Positions 30,560 to 38,269 of a DNA stretch of 64,000 nt are shown piece after piece. Below the pieces are notes generated by a model, which did no database searches, was not told the DNA's origin, and saw only the letters and a program-made list of their open reading frames with translations. The stretch comes from Stomatobaculum longum (GTDB lineage: Bacteria; Bacillota; Clostridia; Lachnospirales; Lachnospiraceae), in contig JH590865.1 in NCBI GenBank assembly GCA_000242235.1, forward strand, positions 99,877-163,876, read 5' to 3'. Position 1 is the stretch's first letter. Every line of letters starts with the position of its first letter. A program made the position numbers and the translations under genes.

Positions 30560-31507
30560 ATGGAGAAAGTTGGCATCGGTGTAGACGTCGGCGGGACCGG
30601 TATCAAGCTCGGCTTGTTTCAGCCGGACGGAACCATTCTGAAAAAGTGGGAGTTCCCGACAGACACGAGTGAGAACGGCACGCATGTGCTGCCGGACATC
30701 GCCGAGAGCATTCGGAAGACGATGGAAGAGACCTTTCAGGGTAAGGTAGAGCTGATCGGCGTGGGAATCGGCGTGCCGGGTCCCGTGCAGCCGACGGGCT
30801 ATGTTGAGGTGGGCGTCAATCTGCACTGGCGGGAAATGTACCCGGCGCGCGAGCTCTCGGATCTGCTCGGCGGTGTCCGCGTCGAGGTAGGAAACGATGC
30901 GAATGTCGCGGCGCTCGGTGAGGCTTGGCGCGGCGGCGGTGAGGGCGCGGCCAATGCGGTGCTTTTGACACTCGGCACCGGTGTGGGCGGCGGCGTCATT
31001 ATGAACGGCGAAATTGTGACCGGAAAGCACGGTCTCGCGGGCGAGGTGGGCCATATCCACGTCCGCGACGGAGAGACAGAGCCCTGCAACTGCGGCGCGG
31101 TCGGCTGCCTCGAACAGATTGCGAGTGCCACCGGCATTGTCCGCGAGGCGAGACGCCGCCTCGCGCAGGAGAAGACGCGCGACAGCGGGCTCCGGGCGCT
31201 CGGTGACAAGCTGACGGCAAAGGATGTCTGCGACCTCGGGAGAGCCGGTGACGGCCTCGCGGACGAGGTCATGGAGACCGTCGCCAAATATCTCGGCGAG
31301 ACCATCTCGATGCTCTGCATGACGATAGATCCCGAAATTTTCATCATCGGCGGCGGGGTGTCCCGCGCGGGCGCGTATCTGCTCGACAAGATTAAGGTCT
31401 ACTACGACCGCTATACGAAGATTTCGCAAAACCGCGGGCGCGTGGTGCTCGCGGAACTCGGCAACGACGCCGGAATCTACGGCGCGGTAAAGCTGGTGCT
31501 TGGATGA
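30560..31507 (+). CDS. glcK: ROK-family glucokinase
   Basis: A 315-residue sugar kinase. The phosphate-binding loop is GIGVDVGGTGIKLGLF, the catalytic region VEVGNDANVAALGEAW, and the ROK zinc signature EVGHIHV, then CNCGAVGCLEQIAS. It phosphorylates glucose with ATP in the cytoplasm, feeding glycolysis or, together with GlgB elsewhere in the window, glycogen metabolism. GGGGGAAAGGAACC precedes the ATG. The stop overlaps the next gene by 4 nt (ATGA). Substrate specificity within ROK kinases cannot be proven from sequence, but the length and motifs fit clostridial glucokinase. Confidence 0.9.
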   Translation: MEKVGIGVDVGGTGIKLGLFQPDGTILKKWEFPTDTSENGTHVLPDIAESIRKTMEETFQGKVELIGVGIGVPGPVQPTGYVEVGVNLHWREMYPARELSDLLGGVRVEVGNDANVAALGEAWRGGGEGAANAVLLTLGTGVGGGVIMNGEIVTGKHGLAGEVGHIHVRDGETEPCNCGAVGCLEQIASATGIVREARRRLAQEKTRDSGLRALGDKLTAKDVCDLGRAGDGLADEVMETVAKYLGETISMLCMTIDPEIFIIGGGVSRAGAYLLDKIKVYYDRYTKISQNRGRVVLAELGNDAGIYGAVKLVLG

Positions 31508-32523
31508 TACAGGAGATTTTTCCGGGCGTCTATGTGGCGGAGATCGAGACCGAAATGGTCGGCGTCCGCCATCTGAATTACAGTTTTCTCCGCGGTGCCG
31601 TCGGCGAGCGCAGTGTGCTGATTGACTGCGGCTTTCCGGAGAAGGCGGATCCGTCCTGCGGCACAGCGCTGCGGGAGGTCATGCGGACGCTCGGCTTCCG
31701 CCCGGATGGTTTGGATGTGCTGATCACGCACGGCCACAAGGATCATCTCGGACAGGCGCGGGCACTCGCGGCCGAGGGGGCGCGCATTTTCGTGAACCCC
31801 GAGGACATGGATCAGAGCGCGATTCTGAATACGCTCCTGATGGACGAGGCGGGGCGGCGGCAGCTCTTTCGCCTGGTCGGCCTCGAGACCTATGACCGGG
31901 AGACCTACGAGGCGTTCTGGCAGGCCGCCGACTGCTTCAGCGAGGGCTATGAAGGGGTCTGGGATTTTCCCTATTTGCCGATACGGCCGGGCGACTGCCG
32001 TCAGGTCGGCGACTACCGCCTCGAAGTCACGGCGCTGCCCGGGCACACGCGCGGAGAGCTCGGCTTCTTCGCGCGGGCGCAGAAGTTTATTTTCAGCGGC
32101 GACCATATTCTCGAGGAGGTCGCGCCGATTGTGAGCAACATCGGAGAGTTTCCGAATGCGCTCTCGTCCTACATCGCCTCGCTCGGTGAGGCGGCTGCCC
32201 GCTTTTCGGACTATCTCTTTGTGCCGGGGCACGGCGCGCCGTTCCGGAACCCGCGCACGGCGGTCGAGAAGACCATACGCTACTATCACCGGCACTGTGA
32301 AAATCTGTATCACATTGTCCGCGCTGCGGAAGAACCGCTCCTACTGCGGGATATCGGCGCGATGGCATACCGACGCTATCAAAGGCCGCTCACGGAAAAG
32401 GAGCGTGAAGTCTGTATTCAGATCTGGTTTAAGACCTATGCCTGCCTGAAATATCTCGAAGAGCAGGGAGCTCTCCGGGAAGAAATCAAAGAGGGTGCCT
32501 CCTACTGGCAAAGCCTACAGTGA
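31504..32523 (+). CDS. Metallo-beta-lactamase-fold hydrolase
   Basis: A 339-residue MBL-fold protein. The metal site reads ITHGHKDHLGQA (HxHxDH), with further ligands in VTALPGHTRGELGFF and FSGDHILEEV, and a final histidine in FVPGHGAPF. After ~250 residues a helical C-terminal region (EKTIRYYHRHCENLYHIV, then a winged-helix-like LTEKEREVCIQIWFKTYACL) is appended, as in some glyoxalase II-like or LACTB2-like enzymes. It is translationally coupled to glcK by a 4-nt ATGA overlap and ends just before a terminator. The substrate is unknown; a thioester or nucleic-acid function is possible. Confidence 0.85.
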   Translation: MIQEIFPGVYVAEIETEMVGVRHLNYSFLRGAVGERSVLIDCGFPEKADPSCGTALREVMRTLGFRPDGLDVLITHGHKDHLGQARALAAEGARIFVNPEDMDQSAILNTLLMDEAGRRQLFRLVGLETYDRETYEAFWQAADCFSEGYEGVWDFPYLPIRPGDCRQVGDYRLEVTALPGHTRGELGFFARAQKFIFSGDHILEEVAPIVSNIGEFPNALSSYIASLGEAAARFSDYLFVPGHGAPFRNPRTAVEKTIRYYHRHCENLYHIVRAAEEPLLLRDIGAMAYRRYQRPLTEKEREVCIQIWFKTYACLKYLEEQGALREEIKEGASYWQSLQ

Positions 32524-32542
32524 GTCCTCGGAGGCAGCGGAA

Positions 32543-32576
32543 CAAAAAAGCATCCGGTTTTCCGGATGCTTTTTTG
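32543..32576. terminator. Bidirectional terminator between the MBL hydrolase and the sensor kinase
   Basis: GCATCCGG (32550-32557) pairs with CCGGATGC (32562-32569) with a TTTT loop. The stem is flanked by an A run and a T run, so it can terminate both convergent transcripts. Confidence 0.9.
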
Positions 32577-32586
32577 TGTGATCGGT

Positions 32587-34878
32587 TTAATCGTTGACCT
32601 CGCGGAACCGCACGCGGGCCTTGAAGTAATCGCCGTCGATCTGAATGTCCAGCGTGCCGCCCTGCAGTTCCGTGAGCGACTTCGCAATCGAGAGACCCAG
32701 GCCGCTGCCCTCGGTCGTGCGGGAGCGGTCGCCGCGCACAAAGCGCTCGGTCAGCTCTTCGGGACTTATGTTCAGGGCGCTCGCCGAAATGTTTTTCAGC
32801 GTGAAGCTCACAAAGCCCTCCTCCGCCGAGACTTCCGCATAGATGCGGGAATTTGCGGCCGCATACTTGCAGGCGTTGTTGTAGAGGTTTTCGAGGACGC
32901 GCCAGAGATGTTGACCGTCCGCAAAAATATATAGCGGTTCGGTCGGGAGCGTCGGTATAAGCGTCAGACTGCGCTCTTCGAAGCGCTCTTCGAACTCGCC
33001 GTTGGTCTGCTCGACCAGCTCCACAAAGTTAATCTTGACGGGATCGATCTGCACATTGCCGGTCGAGGCCTTGCTTGCCTCCACGAGATCCTCGGTCAGC
33101 GTCTTTAAATGCTGCGATTTCTTTTCGAGGATGTCGACATACTTTTGAACCGCGGGATCGGAGGGGTGGGCTCTCCGAATGAGGTCGATGTAATTGATAA
33201 TCGAGGTGAGCGGCGTCTTGATGTCGTGCGACACATTAGTGATCAGTTCGGCTTTCATGCGCTCGGAGCGGACACTGTCATTCAGTGCGCGCTGCAGACC
33301 GTTGCTGATGTTGTTGATTGTGGTCGCGAGTTTCGCCTCGCGCCCGTGGAAATGTGCGGGATCCAGGAGCCGCTCACTGCGGTCGGGCTCCGCGTCCAGC
33401 GTGCTGATGGCGCTCGCAATCTCATCGTTCTCGGCCTGCTTCTGGTAGAGATGCTGGTAGAGCCAGAGATCCAGGATGCAGATGAGAAGCGCGAGGGACA
33501 GTGCCTCAAGGCGTGCATTCAGCGATTTCCCGTGCAACAGAAGCGTCACGCTTGTCGCGCCGGCGAGATTTGCGAGCAGGAAAATTAGATAGTAGATCGT
33601 GATGCGCTGGGCAAAGCTCACATCTTTCGCGCGATTTTTCAGCTTGTACGTGAGTTCCCGGAGGAAGCTGTTCTGCCAGAGCTGTCCCGCCTTGTAATTG
33701 CGGAGCACCGAGAAGTAGAAAATCAGGAAAAAGAGATAGACAATCGCCGCGAAGAGCAGCTTCTCTGAGAAGTCCCAGTAGCCGGAGGGTAAAATCAGGC
33801 GGAGCAGCCGCGCGATGACCTGATTCGCCAGGAAATTGGCGACGGCGCAGAGCAGGGAGAGCAGAAGAAAATTGCTCTCGAAGCGGTGGCGGTCAAAGGG
33901 AAACAGGAAAACCTCGCGGGAACCTCTGCCCCTGCGCCCCGAGAGGAAGGAGAGCAGGAGAAAGCTGATAATCATGAGTCCCGCGCCCGATAGAAGCAGC
34001 GCCAGTCCGTAGGCGTAGTGTGCGCGCTGCTTGGCATAGTCGAGCACGCCCTGGTAAAAGGCATCTTTCAGCGGATAGTTGGTATCGACCGCGAGAATCA
34101 GGTGGTATTCTGCCGTGCGGCTCGAAATTTCATCGAGCAGCAGCGAGCGGATTTTATTCGGCGTCTCGGGCAGATTGTTGTTCGGCAGCGGATTATCGGA
34201 ACTGAAAATCGCATAGCGGCCGAACGAGCGCGCCTGTGCATCGGTTAAGCCCGGACGGTTGGTGTAGTCCTTTCGCCCCTCAATCTGCAGGAAATAATAG
34301 AGATTGGAGTTGCCGGTGTTAAAGAGCTTGACGCCGCGATAGTAGTCGCCGAGGCACTGCATGACCTCGCGGGTCATGGTGTCCAGGGTCTTAAAGGCGG
34401 AGCCGGGGCCGGACGCCTTCTGGGTCTCGCGGTAGGCGCGCCAGGTGATCGGATAGGTCTGACCGTCGCCGCCCGGCGCGGCATCGTCGTGTATCACGCG
34501 GTAGTCGTTGTCAAAGGAATAGCCGTGTTCTTTGGCGTAGTTCAGGACATCCGAAACGCTGAACAATTTCTCCGCGCCGTTGCCGTCCGAATAGGAGAAG
34601 ACTTCATTGTCCGCGTCAAACTTTCCGTCGGTCTCGAAGACATCGCGGTAGCGGACATAGCCGAGGAGCTGTTGCACGCGGTCGCGGAGCAGTGCCTCGA
34701 AAGCGGGCGAATCCTCGTAGTGTTCCGGATTCACCCAGCTTAAGCCCTCCCGGAAGCCGGAGCTCCCGTAGAGGAGGCAGATGCCGGAGAGAAAGAGTAA
34801 CAGTGCCAGAAGATGGAGAGTGAGCAAAAAAGTCTTTTGGTAGAAAGAGACTTTCTCTGCCCGTGAGACCGGTTTCAT
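32587..34878 (-). CDS. Sensor histidine kinase with large extracytoplasmic domain and six membrane helices
   Basis: A 763-residue kinase. One N-terminal helix is followed by a ~260-residue extracytoplasmic region, then about five membrane helices between residues ~295 and ~475. The cytoplasmic part has the H-box NVSHDIKTPLTSI (phospho-acceptor H551), N-box NLYNNACKYA and G-box GSGLGLSIAKSL, so all kinase motifs are intact. It starts with a 4-nt overlap onto the response regulator gene, which precedes it. The multi-helix region after the sensor domain suggests membrane or envelope sensing. No obvious target operon (e.g. an ABC exporter) is adjacent, so the signal is unknown. Confidence 0.9.
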   Translation of the reverse strand: MKPVSRAEKVSFYQKTFLLTLHLLALLLFLSGICLLYGSSGFREGLSWVNPEHYEDSPAFEALLRDRVQQLLGYVRYRDVFETDGKFDADNEVFSYSDGNGAEKLFSVSDVLNYAKEHGYSFDNDYRVIHDDAAPGGDGQTYPITWRAYRETQKASGPGSAFKTLDTMTREVMQCLGDYYRGVKLFNTGNSNLYYFLQIEGRKDYTNRPGLTDAQARSFGRYAIFSSDNPLPNNNLPETPNKIRSLLLDEISSRTAEYHLILAVDTNYPLKDAFYQGVLDYAKQRAHYAYGLALLLSGAGLMIISFLLLSFLSGRRGRGSREVFLFPFDRHRFESNFLLLSLLCAVANFLANQVIARLLRLILPSGYWDFSEKLLFAAIVYLFFLIFYFSVLRNYKAGQLWQNSFLRELTYKLKNRAKDVSFAQRITIYYLIFLLANLAGATSVTLLLHGKSLNARLEALSLALLICILDLWLYQHLYQKQAENDEIASAISTLDAEPDRSERLLDPAHFHGREAKLATTINNISNGLQRALNDSVRSERMKAELITNVSHDIKTPLTSIINYIDLIRRAHPSDPAVQKYVDILEKKSQHLKTLTEDLVEASKASTGNVQIDPVKINFVELVEQTNGEFEERFEERSLTLIPTLPTEPLYIFADGQHLWRVLENLYNNACKYAAANSRIYAEVSAEEGFVSFTLKNISASALNISPEELTERFVRGDRSRTTEGSGLGLSIAKSLTELQGGTLDIQIDGDYFKARVRFREVND

Positions 34879-35573
34879 GGCTTCTTTTCCACCTTATAGC
34901 CGACGCCCCAGACAACCTTCAGGTAGCGCGGTTCCTTCGGATTAATCTCGATTTTCTCGCGGATGTGGCGGATGTGCACGGCGACCGTATTGTCGGCGCC
35001 GATGGCCTCCTCGTTCCAGATTTTCTCGTAAATCTCATCGATCGAGAAAACCTTGCCCGCGTTTTTGACGAGCAGGAGGAGAATGTTGTACTCAATCGGC
35101 GTGAGCTTTACATTGTTGCCGCTCACCTGTACTTCCTTGGTCTCGTCGTTGATCACGAGATCGCCGACCGTGTAGAGATGCATGTTGTCGCGGCTGTCCA
35201 CATTGCCGAGCTCCGTGTAGCGGCGCAGCTGACTCTTGACGCGCGCCACGAGCTCCAGCGGATTGAAGGGTTTCGTGAGATAGTCGTCCGCGCCGATGTT
35301 CAGGCCGAGAATTTTATCGTTGTCCTCGGACTTTGCGGAGAGAATGATAATCGGGATGGAGCTCTTCTCTCGAACCTGTCTCGTGGTGCGAATGCCGTCC
35401 AGACCGGGCATCATGACATCGACAATCAGAAGATCCACGGGGGTGTGTTCCATAATTTCCAGCGCCTCCGCACCGTCATAGGCGGGCAGAACCTTGAAAC
35501 CTTCGCCGGTGAGGTAGATGCTGATTGCCTCGACGATTTCGTGGTCATCGTCACAAACCAGAATTCTCTGCAT
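34875..35573 (-). CDS. OmpR/PhoB-family response regulator
   Basis: A 232-residue regulator. The receiver domain has the acidic pocket CDDDHEIVEA, the phosphoryl-acceptor D52 (LLIVDVMMPGLDG), the switch residue in IIILSAKSED and lysine in DDYLTKPFNPLEL. A C-terminal winged helix (LTPIEYNILLLLVKNAGKVF, then DNTVAVHIRHIREKIE and VWGVGYKVEK) is of the OmpR type. It is the first gene of the operon with the histidine kinase, overlapping it by 4 nt. DNA targets cannot be told from the window. Confidence 0.94.
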   Translation of the reverse strand: MQRILVCDDDHEIVEAISIYLTGEGFKVLPAYDGAEALEIMEHTPVDLLIVDVMMPGLDGIRTTRQVREKSSIPIIILSAKSEDNDKILGLNIGADDYLTKPFNPLELVARVKSQLRRYTELGNVDSRDNMHLYTVGDLVINDETKEVQVSGNNVKLTPIEYNILLLLVKNAGKVFSIDEIYEKIWNEEAIGADNTVAVHIRHIREKIEINPKEPRYLKVVWGVGYKVEKKP

Positions 35574-35669
35574 ATGCTTTCCTCGCTGTGTTAAAATGAA
35601 CGTTCTAGTTCCGGCGCGGCATGAGACCGCGCTGTGTCTAGTATATCATAAGGAGAGCGGGAAAGCGAA

Positions 35670-36155
35670 ATGACGGATGAACAGTTAATGCGGGCGGCAA
35701 TCCGCGAGGCCGAAAAGGCGGGGGCGCTCGGCGAGACACCGATTGGCTGTGTGATTGCGAGAAAAGGAAAAATTATTGCGCGGGGCTATAACCGGCGCAT
35801 GACAGACCGGCAGACCCTGGCGCACGCAGAGCTCTTTGCGCTCCGGAAAGCCTGCAAAAAGGAAGGCGACTGGCGACTCGAGGATTGTACGCTCTATGTG
35901 ACCTTGGAGCCCTGCCCCATGTGCGCCGGTGCCATTGTGCAGGCGCGGATTCCGCGGGTGGTCTACGGAGCCTCCAATCCGAAAGCAGGCTGCGCGGGAT
36001 CGGTGTTGAATTTGCTCGACGAGCCGCGCTTTAACCATCAGGTCAGTGTGGAAGCCGGTGTGCTCGGAGATACCTGTGCCGCGCTCATGAGGGACTTCTT
36101 TCGGGAGCTCCGCGCAAAGCGTAAGGCAGAACAGAGCGAGAAACGGGAATTATAG
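35670..36155 (+). CDS. tadA: tRNA(adenine34) deaminase
   Basis: The 161-residue protein has the deaminase zinc site HAE (H52, E54 in LAHAELFALRKAC) and PCPMC (C82, C85), with TPIGCVI and RVVYGASNPKAG typical of TadA. It converts the wobble adenosine of tRNA-Arg(ACG) to inosine. ATAAGGAGAGCGGGAAAGCGAA precedes the ATG in separate parts. Its position just upstream of the SRP RNA and dnaX is a conserved arrangement in many Firmicutes. It ends with a charged tail (KRKAEQSEKREL). Confidence 0.95.
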   Translation: MTDEQLMRAAIREAEKAGALGETPIGCVIARKGKIIARGYNRRMTDRQTLAHAELFALRKACKKEGDWRLEDCTLYVTLEPCPMCAGAIVQARIPRVVYGASNPKAGCAGSVLNLLDEPRFNHQVSVEAGVLGDTCAALMRDFFRELRAKRKAEQSEKREL

Positions 36156-36170
36156 ATAATAAAGAAACAA

Positions 36171-36199
36171 TTTACAGATAATTTAACACTAAATTTACA
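36171..36199 (+). promoter_or_regulatory. Pho-box-like direct repeat array
   Basis: Three hexamers TTTACA (36171-36176), TTAACA (36183-36188) and TTTACA (36194-36199) recur at 12- and 11-bp intervals, ending 17 bp before the -35 of the next gene. Helical-period TT(A/T/C)ACA repeats are the PhoP-binding pattern of Firmicutes, so phosphate-starvation control is possible. The surrounding sequence is unusually AT-rich for this window. Confidence 0.5.
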
Positions 36200-36216
36200 A
36201 ATAATTCCGATACTAC

Positions 36217-36245
36217 TTGCAAAAGTTCCGGGGGCATACTATACT
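36217..36245 (+). promoter_or_regulatory. Promoter of the small membrane protein gene
   Basis: TTGCAA (36217-36222), 17-bp spacer, TATACT (36240-36245), with a ~35-nt leader to the ATG at 36286. Confidence 0.7.
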
Positions 36246-36285
36246 TAATACTGGTTAAATTAAGAATAGTAAAAGGAGAATCCCC

Positions 36286-36663
36286 ATGCAGCGCACAGAA
36301 CGATGCTTTCGCTTGTTTCGCATCGGATATGCGGTTGTCTATCAGATTTTGTTGCTGTCAGAATGCGCGAGTCAGTATATGAGCGGCAGCAGGCATGAAA
36401 TTGCGGCGTTCAACCTGTTTTTGAACAATATGATGCTGGCGCTGAGCCTGTACGGCATCTTCCGCAAGGGGCAGCTCCGCGGCGATTTGCGTCTTTCGCT
36501 GAAGCTCTGCCTCGCGGCACTGGTCTGTATTTTCTTGAAAACTTTAATTTTACAAGCAATTCCGATGCCCTTTGCCTACACCGAACTGTTAAACGGCGAG
36601 CTGGTCTTTATGGTGTACCTCTTTTACCATCAGCTCTGGTGTTACGATCCGGAGTTCTTCTGA
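36286..36663 (+). CDS. Small polytopic membrane protein, unknown function
   Basis: A 125-residue protein with about four hydrophobic segments: YAVVYQILLLSECASQYM, FNLFLNNMMLALSLYGIF, LCLAALVCIFLKTLILQAI and LVFMVYLFYHQLW. The ATG follows AAAAGGAGAATCCCC, and a good promoter lies upstream, preceded by three Pho-box-like repeats. It is inserted between tadA and the SRP RNA gene, usually neighbours. I do not recognise the family. The ORF is credible because of its ribosome binding site, promoter and membrane-protein periodicity. Confidence 0.65.
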   Translation: MQRTERCFRLFRIGYAVVYQILLLSECASQYMSGSRHEIAAFNLFLNNMMLALSLYGIFRKGQLRGDLRLSLKLCLAALVCIFLKTLILQAIPMPFAYTELLNGELVFMVYLFYHQLWCYDPEFF

Positions 36664-36676
36664 ATCCGGTCCTATC

Positions 36677-36706
36677 TTGACAAAGGACGGCCGCCTCCCG
36701 TATACT
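36677..36706 (+). promoter_or_regulatory. Promoter of the SRP RNA gene
   Basis: Consensus TTGACA (36677-36682), 18-bp spacer, TATACT (36701-36706). Transcription would start at about 36712, right before the first helix of the RNA. Confidence 0.85.
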
Positions 36707-36710
36707 GAAA

Positions 36711-36979
36711 GTCCGCACAGCCGGGGAGACGGCGGTTCCCTGCACCTGCAGTCCGCCATAGCAGGGGTGATATCCCGCCTCGGGCGTGCAGAGCTGTGAA
36801 GCAGCCCACGGTAAGCGGCGTAGACGCGAGGGCCCCCGCGCGGCGGACCTTTGCGAACCGTGTCAGGGCAGGAATGCAGCAGCACTAAGCAAATGCGTAC
36901 GGGCGATGCGGGATCGCCGTCGCCGAGCTGGCTGCCGCGGTAACGTTCATGGCTCCCGTTCAAAGCGGGATGTGCGGTT
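36711..36979 (+). ncRNA. ffs: Signal recognition particle RNA, large (Alu-containing) type
   Basis: The universally conserved domain IV is visible at about 36852-36890: a GAACC, then GTCAGGGCAGGAATGCAGCA and CACTAAG, equivalent to the GGTCAGG...GGAAGGAAGCAGC...TAAG hairpin bound by Ffh. The ends pair through CCGCACA (36713-36719) and TGTGCGG (36971-36977), giving an RNA of roughly 268 nt, the size of Bacillus/Clostridia scRNA with an Alu domain. It acts with Ffh in co-translational targeting. It has its own strong promoter and a terminator at 37004-37029. Exact ends are estimated from the closing helix. Confidence 0.93.
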
Positions 36980-37003
36980 TGTTTTTGATTGATGTACAGA
37001 GGA

Positions 37004-37029
37004 AGAGACGGCAGAGCCGTCTTTTTTTC
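37004..37029 (+). terminator. Terminator of the SRP RNA gene
   Basis: AGACGGC pairs with GCCGTCT around a short AGA loop and is followed by seven T, about 27 nt after the end of the RNA. Confidence 0.85.
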
Positions 37030-37040
37030 GTGGGGCTTTC

Positions 37041-37069
37041 TTGTGATATAGGCGGATCTGTCGTATACT
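37041..37069 (+). promoter_or_regulatory. Promoter of the pfkA-dnaX-recR operon
   Basis: TTGTGA (37041-37046), 17-bp spacer, TATACT (37064-37069), about 57 nt upstream of the pfkA start. Confidence 0.7.
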
Positions 37070-37125
37070 TTTGAAAGGTATGCGGTCGGAACTTGCGCAT
37101 ACGGAAGCGTCTGGAGGAGTCGGAT

Positions 37126-38268
37126 ATGGCAGAGAGAGAAAAGTTAGAAAAAGAGAAGTTGGAGAAGGCAAAGGCAGAGAAGAAGGGCGGGCGAATCCGC
37201 GTCGGTATGCTGACCAGCGGCGGCGACTGCCAGGCGCTGAATGCGACGATGCGCGGCATCGCGAAAGCGCTCTACAATCTGTATGACAGCGTGGACATTG
37301 TCGGTTTTCGGGACGGTTATCGCGGCCTCATGTATGAGGACTACCGCCTGCTCCTGAAGAATGATTTTTCCGGCATTCTCACGCAGGGCGGCACCTTGCT
37401 CGGCACCAGCCGGCAGCCGTTCAAGCAGATGACACAACCGGACGAAAACGGCAACAACAAAGTGGAACTGATGAAAGCGACTTATCGTAAGCTGGGGCTC
37501 GACTGTCTCTGCGTGCTCGGCGGCAACGGCAGCCAGAAGACGGCCAATCTGCTGCGGCAGGAGGGGCTGAACATTGTCTCTCTGCCGAAGACCATCGACA
37601 ACGATCTCTTCGGCACGGATGAGACCTTCGGTTTCCAGAGCGCCGTTGAAATCGCCTCTAACGCGATTGACTGCATTCACACGACAGCGGCTTCCCACGG
37701 CAGAGTCTTTATTGTCGAAGTCATGGGACATAAAGTCGGCTGGCTCACGCTCTATGCGGGCATTGCGGGCGGCGCGGACATCATTCTGATTCCGGAAATT
37801 CCCTATGATATCAAGGCAATCATCGAAGCACTGCAGAAACGCCAGCGGGCAGGCAGTCGCTTCTCGATTATTGTCGTCGCGGAGGGCGCAATCTCGAAGG
37901 AGACGGCGGCGCTCAGCAAGAAGGAGAGAAAGACCAAGCTCGCGTCGCGTCGCTATCCCTCGGTTGCCTACGAGATCGGCGCGGAGATTCAGGCCATCAC
38001 CGGACAGGAAGTCCGCGTGACCGTGCCGGGCCACACCCAGCGCGGCGGTGCGCCGAATCCCTATGACCGCGTGCTCTCTTCGCGTCTCGGCGCACGCGCG
38101 GCAAAGCTGATCAGCGAGGGCCGCTTCGGCGAGATGGTGGTCATCCGGAACAATGAGATCACGAGCATTCCGCTCGAGGAGTCGGCGGGCAAGTTAAAGA
38201 CCGTGGATCCGAACTCTTCGATTGTCGAAGAGGCGAGACTTCTCGGACTTTCGTTCGGAGACCGCTGA
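37126..38268 (+). CDS. pfkA: 6-phosphofructokinase (G104/K124-type, probably ATP-dependent)
   Basis: The 380-residue enzyme has GMLTSGGDCQALNATMRG, the nucleotide loop LGGNGSQKTANLL, catalytic KTIDNDLFGTDETFGF, and the fructose-6-phosphate site VMGHKVGWLTLYAG and VPGHTQRGGAPNPYDRV. At the position that distinguishes donors, Gly135 (E. coli G104) is kept, as in ATP enzymes, while K155 (E. coli G124) is the lysine usual in PPi-type sequences; this is the mixed group III pattern. Asn134 replaces the more usual Asp. The start is ATG 37126 behind CTGGAGGAGTCGGAT; a basic ~25-residue N-terminal extension (EREKLEKEKLEKAKAEKK) precedes the catalytic core. It is the first gene of the operon and ends one base before dnaX. 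Confidence 0.9.
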   Translation: MAEREKLEKEKLEKAKAEKKGGRIRVGMLTSGGDCQALNATMRGIAKALYNLYDSVDIVGFRDGYRGLMYEDYRLLLKNDFSGILTQGGTLLGTSRQPFKQMTQPDENGNNKVELMKATYRKLGLDCLCVLGGNGSQKTANLLRQEGLNIVSLPKTIDNDLFGTDETFGFQSAVEIASNAIDCIHTTAASHGRVFIVEVMGHKVGWLTLYAGIAGGADIILIPEIPYDIKAIIEALQKRQRAGSRFSIIVVAEGAISKETAALSKKERKTKLASRRYPSVAYEIGAEIQAITGQEVRVTVPGHTQRGGAPNPYDRVLSSRLGARAAKLISEGRFGEMVVIRNNEITSIPLEESAGKLKTVDPNSSIVEEARLLGLSFGDR

Positions 38269-38269
38269 G

